A stretch of 64,000 nt of DNA from Fictibacillus arsenicus (GTDB lineage Bacteria; Bacillota; Bacilli; Bacillales; Fictibacillaceae), in NCBI RefSeq assembly GCF_001642935.1, contig NZ_CP016761.1, positions 1,984,001 through 2,048,000 of the forward strand, read 5' to 3'. Positions within the stretch are counted from its first letter, which is position 1; every line of letters starts with the position of its first letter. The translations under genes were made by a program, and so were the position numbers. Below the pieces are notes generated by a model that saw only the letters and a list, made by a program, of their open reading frames with translations, had not been told where the DNA came from and made no database searches. Below, piece by piece: positions 61,474 through 64,000 of this stretch.

Positions 61474-62727
61474 ATGGAAGCAAAGAAAAAATGGGATCTG
61501 CTTGCACTCGCATCAATTCCTCTAGTAATGACGCTGGGAAATTCGATGCTTATACCTGTTTTGCCTGAGATCGAAAAGGAATTAAAGATTTCATCATTTC
61601 AGGTCTCAATGATCATCACAGTTTATTCAATTGTTGCCATTCTTTTAATACCTATCGCGGGTTACCTTTCAGATCGATATGGACGTAAAAAAGTAATTAT
61701 CCCGAGTCTTTTTATCGCAGGGATTGGGGGACTAATCTCAGGGTGGGCGGCCTGGCAAGCGGATAATGCATTCATGCTTATTCTTGTAGGAAGGTTACTG
61801 CAGGGAGTGGGTTCTTCCGGTGCTGCACCTGTTGTAATGCCTCTTGTTGGAGATATGTTCAAAGAGGAGGAAGAAGTAAGCTCAGGTTTAGGGCTGATTG
61901 AAACATCTAATACGATTGGGAAAGTTTTAAGCCCGATCCTTGGTGCTTTTTTAGCTACTATTATTTGGTTTTTGCCTTTCTGGCTCATACCCGTATTCTG
62001 TGTTCTTTCTATTTTATTGGTGCTGTTTTTAGTTAAAGTTCCAAAGAAAGACCAAGAAAAGCAGCCGTTTAAAGAATTTTTAAAGAATGTTAAAGAAATT
62101 TTTCATAATGAAGGTAAATGGCTTATGGCTATTTTTTTTATCGGCGGAGTTATTATGTTTGTCCTTTTTGGAATTTTATTTTACCTATCGACCATCTTAG
62201 AGGAAAAATACGGAATTAAAGGTGTTATGAAAGGTTTAGTACTGGCGGTTCCTTTATTGGCTTTATCAATTTGCTCATATATAGCAGGGAAAAAAATTAA
62301 ACAAAATAAAATAGTTATGAAATGGTGCACATTTATATCCATGGTTCTTCTCGGAGGATCTGCCTTCCTGATTACATTTTTTGAGAATGTTTATTTTTTA
62401 TTAGGGGCATTATTCATTGCCGGAATTGGTATTGGGGCAGCATTGCCTTGTTTGGACGCATTAATTACAGAGGGAATAGATAAGGAAGCAAGAGGAACGA
62501 TAACCTCTATTTATAGTTCAATGCGATTCGTGGGAGTAGCTTTAGGTCCGCCAATCTATGCAGTACTGATGCAATCCTCACACGAAATGGTTTTCTATAC
62601 ATCTGCAGGTGTAAGTATTCTTGCTGCAATAGCCGCCTTCTTTGCAATAAAACCTGAAAAGGAAAAGGGCGGGGGAGATGAAGGCAGCAAAGAAGCAAAG
62701 CCTGCAAAGAATTTGGAGCCGGCATAG
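61474..62727 (+). CDS. Major facilitator superfamily exporter
   Basis: 417 residues with 12 predicted membrane segments. The loop 2-3 motif GYLSDRYGRKKVI (about residues 62-74) marks the family and the motif GRLLQGVGSSGAAP with later VETSNTIGKVLSP-like IETSNTIGKVLSPILG the drug/H+ antiporter branch. The last 30 residues are Lys/Glu-rich and cytoplasmic. Substrate unknown. TGGAGGATATT precedes ATG 61474; a GTG at 61462 is less likely. Confidence 0.9.
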   Translation: MEAKKKWDLLALASIPLVMTLGNSMLIPVLPEIEKELKISSFQVSMIITVYSIVAILLIPIAGYLSDRYGRKKVIIPSLFIAGIGGLISGWAAWQADNAFMLILVGRLLQGVGSSGAAPVVMPLVGDMFKEEEEVSSGLGLIETSNTIGKVLSPILGAFLATIIWFLPFWLIPVFCVLSILLVLFLVKVPKKDQEKQPFKEFLKNVKEIFHNEGKWLMAIFFIGGVIMFVLFGILFYLSTILEEKYGIKGVMKGLVLAVPLLALSICSYIAGKKIKQNKIVMKWCTFISMVLLGGSAFLITFFENVYFLLGALFIAGIGIGAALPCLDALITEGIDKEARGTITSIYSSMRFVGVALGPPIYAVLMQSSHEMVFYTSAGVSILAAIAAFFAIKPEKEKGGGDEGSKEAKPAKNLEPA

Positions 62728-62806
62728 AGTAAGAAAGGAATAAAAGGCTTTTGTCCATTGTCTTTTCAAAAATTGTTGCTTTGTGATTCTTTTTTGTTTG
62801 GCTCTT

Positions 62807-62967
62807 TTCTAAAAGATTGTTGCTATTGGCTCTTTTCTTCATCTGCAAGTTGATTGACTCCTAATGGCGCAAAGCGGCAGGAGGCTCACCGCACGCCCCG
62901 TGAAAAGAGAGCAACCTGGAGCGGAAATCAATTACATTCAAGAGCAACAATGTATGCGAAAACAGCC
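62807..62967. repeat. MITE-like repeat, copy D
   Basis: The left end TTCTAAAAGATTGTTGCT is identical to copy B and the right end AGCAACAATGT then AAAACAGCC is its approximate inverse. Between lie GCGCAAAGCGGCAGGAGGCTC, GCACGCCCCGTGAAAAG and CCTGGAGCGGAAATCA. No protein. Confidence 0.82.
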
Positions 62968-63095
62968 TTTTGCTTCTTTCATAAGTTGTTTGGAGCAGCT
63001 ACATGAGTATTCTTCTCGTAAGGCTTGCGACGAGGAAGCTAGCCTCGGCAGGATTTTCATTAAACGCAGAAAGCAGAAATCAACCATGTCCAATA
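62968..63095. repeat. MITE-like repeat, second unit beside copy D
   Basis: GAGTATTCTTCTCGTAAGG, then CTTGCGACGAGGAAGC and TCGGCAGGATTT, match the inner hairpin of copy C (58374-58420). The CTTCTCG and CGAGGAAG arms can pair. Confidence 0.65.
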
Positions 63096-63112
63096 CGCGA
63101 AAAAGGCAAATA

Positions 63113-63141
63113 AAAAAACAGCGGACTCAACCGCTGTTTTT
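63113..63141. terminator. Bidirectional terminator
   Basis: AAAACAGCGG pairs with CCGCTGTTTT around ACTCAA, with A and T runs. It ends the cyclase gene from the right. Confidence 0.88.
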
Positions 63142-63146
63142 CTTAT

Positions 63147-63758
63147 TTATTCTTCAATTAATACAATACGTGCCGGAGAGGCATCCAGACCCCTGATTTT
63201 TAACGGAGCAGCTACCATCAAGTATTCGCCTTCGGGCACATCCTTTAACTGCAGACCTTCTATAATTATTACATCATTTTGAAATAATTGTTTGTGGGTA
63301 GGATGATTTTCTTGAGCACGCTCGACTCCGAGAGCGTCGATGCCTACACCTGATACTCCGATTTCAGCGAGTGTTTTGGCAGCTTCATGATTTACATAAA
63401 TGAACTCAAAGTTAAATTCCTTATCCCACGAGTTTTTCGTTTTGAAAAGTACAAAATCACCTTTTTGAATATCTTTGCCGGCAAGGTCATCCGCTTTAAT
63501 TGAATCTTCAGCATTTGTAAGATCGATTACTTTTGCTTTCCGTACTAATTTTTCTAACGGCAGAGTTTCAATCGTATCACCGCCAGGGACCATGTGAAGA
63601 GGAGCATCAACATGTGTTCCTGTATGAACATCCATTGCGATTCTAGTTTCGGTAACATGGCCGTTTTGTGAAGTGTCAAAAGAAGGCTGTTTTTCAGGCT
63701 TGTTTTTATATACAGGCATACCTTCATAAATTGGTAATGAAACGTCGTAAATTTTCAT
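63147..63758 (-). CDS. Cyclase-family metal hydrolase (KynB-like)
   Basis: 203 residues. IYDVSLPIYEGMPVY opens the fold and DVHTGTHVDAPLHM (about residue 43-56) is the HxGTHxDxPxH metal-binding motif of the cyclase/arylformamidase family. IDALGVERAQENHPTHK near 145 carries the second part of the site. Whether it acts on N-formylkynurenine or another amide or ester is unclear. The ATG at 63758 follows GAGAGGAATGTTAATCAA, inside or at the end of zwf; the two are 4 bases apart and form one operon. Confidence 0.9.
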   Translation of the reverse strand: MKIYDVSLPIYEGMPVYKNKPEKQPSFDTSQNGHVTETRIAMDVHTGTHVDAPLHMVPGGDTIETLPLEKLVRKAKVIDLTNAEDSIKADDLAGKDIQKGDFVLFKTKNSWDKEFNFEFIYVNHEAAKTLAEIGVSGVGIDALGVERAQENHPTHKQLFQNDVIIIEGLQLKDVPEGEYLMVAAPLKIRGLDASPARIVLIEE

Positions 63759-63762
63759 TTGA

Positions 63763-64000
63763 TTAACATTCCTCTCTTACTTTAGTCGGTTCCCACCAGG
63801 AATGGCCATCTGCGTACAATAATTGTTCTGCTTCCTGAGGACCCATGCTTCCTGAGTTGTAATACGTAATTGGAGCACCGGTGCCATTCCAAGTTTTAGT
63901 TATACGGTCAATAAACTCCCAGCTTAATGCAACTTCATCCCAGCGTGTAAAGTATGTGGAATTACCCAATAAACAATCATGCAAAAGTTTTTCATATGCC
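63763..64000 (-). CDS. zwf: Glucose-6-phosphate 1-dehydrogenase, C-terminal end (5' part beyond the window)
   Basis: About 78 residues are visible: AYEKLLHDCLLGNSTYFTRWDEV, then WEFIDRIT and YNSGSMGPQEAEQLL up to a TAA at 63763. AYErLLhDclxGdxTlFtRxDEVexaW and the C-terminal Y-x-x-GxxGPxxAxxLl-x-x-D-GxxW are the zwf C-terminal signature. First enzyme of the pentose phosphate pathway. Its stop lies 4 bases before the cyclase start, so the two are co-transcribed. Confidence 0.95.
   Translation of the reverse strand, partial: AYEKLLHDCLLGNSTYFTRWDEVALSWEFIDRITKTWNGTGAPITYYNSGSMGPQEAEQLLYADGHSWWEPTKVREEC

Overview
The window looks like chromosomal DNA of a spore-forming, low-GC Gram-positive bacterium of the Bacillaceae (Bacillus sensu lato; I cannot fix the genus). 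The evidence is a run of genes in an order I know from Bacillus subtilis: lexA-yneA-yneB-ynzC-tkt-sirA-yneF, then ccdA-ccdC-yneK, sspP-sspO-acnA, and sspN-tlp-yneP-yneQ-yneR. Four small spore-protein genes (sspP, sspO, sspN, tlp), Bacillus-type SOS boxes and strong GGAGG ribosome sites agree with this.

Layout. 1-3.1 kb: an edge-cut sodium/solute symporter divergent from a two-gene operon that should turn 2-aminothiazoline-4-carboxylate into L-cysteine. 3.1-18.5 kb: an accessory block with single-gene units (esterase, dienelactone-hydrolase-like protein, DGPF protein plus ECF42-type sigma factor, topoisomerase III, glyoxalase-fold protein, acetyltransferase, CBO0543-type membrane proteins). 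It also holds at least four broken genes, an IS110 remnant, an intact IS21-family element sitting inside a gene, and eight copies of one imperfect palindrome. 18.6-25.2 kb: the lexA-tkt core, ending with the tRNA 2-selenouridine synthase gene. 25.3-32.2 kb: a heterodimeric ABC exporter, a VanY-type carboxypeptidase lipoprotein, and ccdA/ccdC with a lone mrpB-like gene between them. 32.2-41.4 kb: a selenium island. 41.5-50 kb: spore proteins, aconitase, an FbpB-type protein, yneP/Q/R and psd. 50-64 kb: an NhaC-type antiporter, cshA, a phosphodiesterase, an acetyltransferase, a double dynamin, a MurE paralog, patA, an MFS exporter, a cyclase-family hydrolase and the 3' end of zwf.

The main result is the selenium island. 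It has a tRNA-Sec gene with a UCA anticodon. It has selB in a tight operon with a glycosyltransferase that resembles the selenosugar synthase SenB and with a PhnDEC-like ABC importer. selD carries an in-frame UGA (Sec18). A 78-residue Rdx/SelW-type selenoprotein has a CxxU motif and is hidden by its UGA. selA completes the set. Both UGA codons are followed at the expected distance by a small hairpin that could be a bacterial SECIS element. With selU/mnmH 7 kb away, SelD product (selenophosphate) could feed selenocysteine, 2-selenouridine in tRNA, and, if the glycosyltransferase assignment holds, a small selenium-carbon compound. The operon would then join uptake, activation and at least three uses of selenium. 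The first two uses rest on well-known families; the third and the importer's substrate are inferences.

Other points: two repeat families (the palindromes at 3.4-14.4 kb and larger MITE-like elements at about 28.9, 32.6, 58.3 and 62.8 kb), a cluster of three DnaA-box-like sites upstream of selB, a CcpC-type operator upstream of acnA, and a MurE paralog whose usual DNPR motif is replaced.
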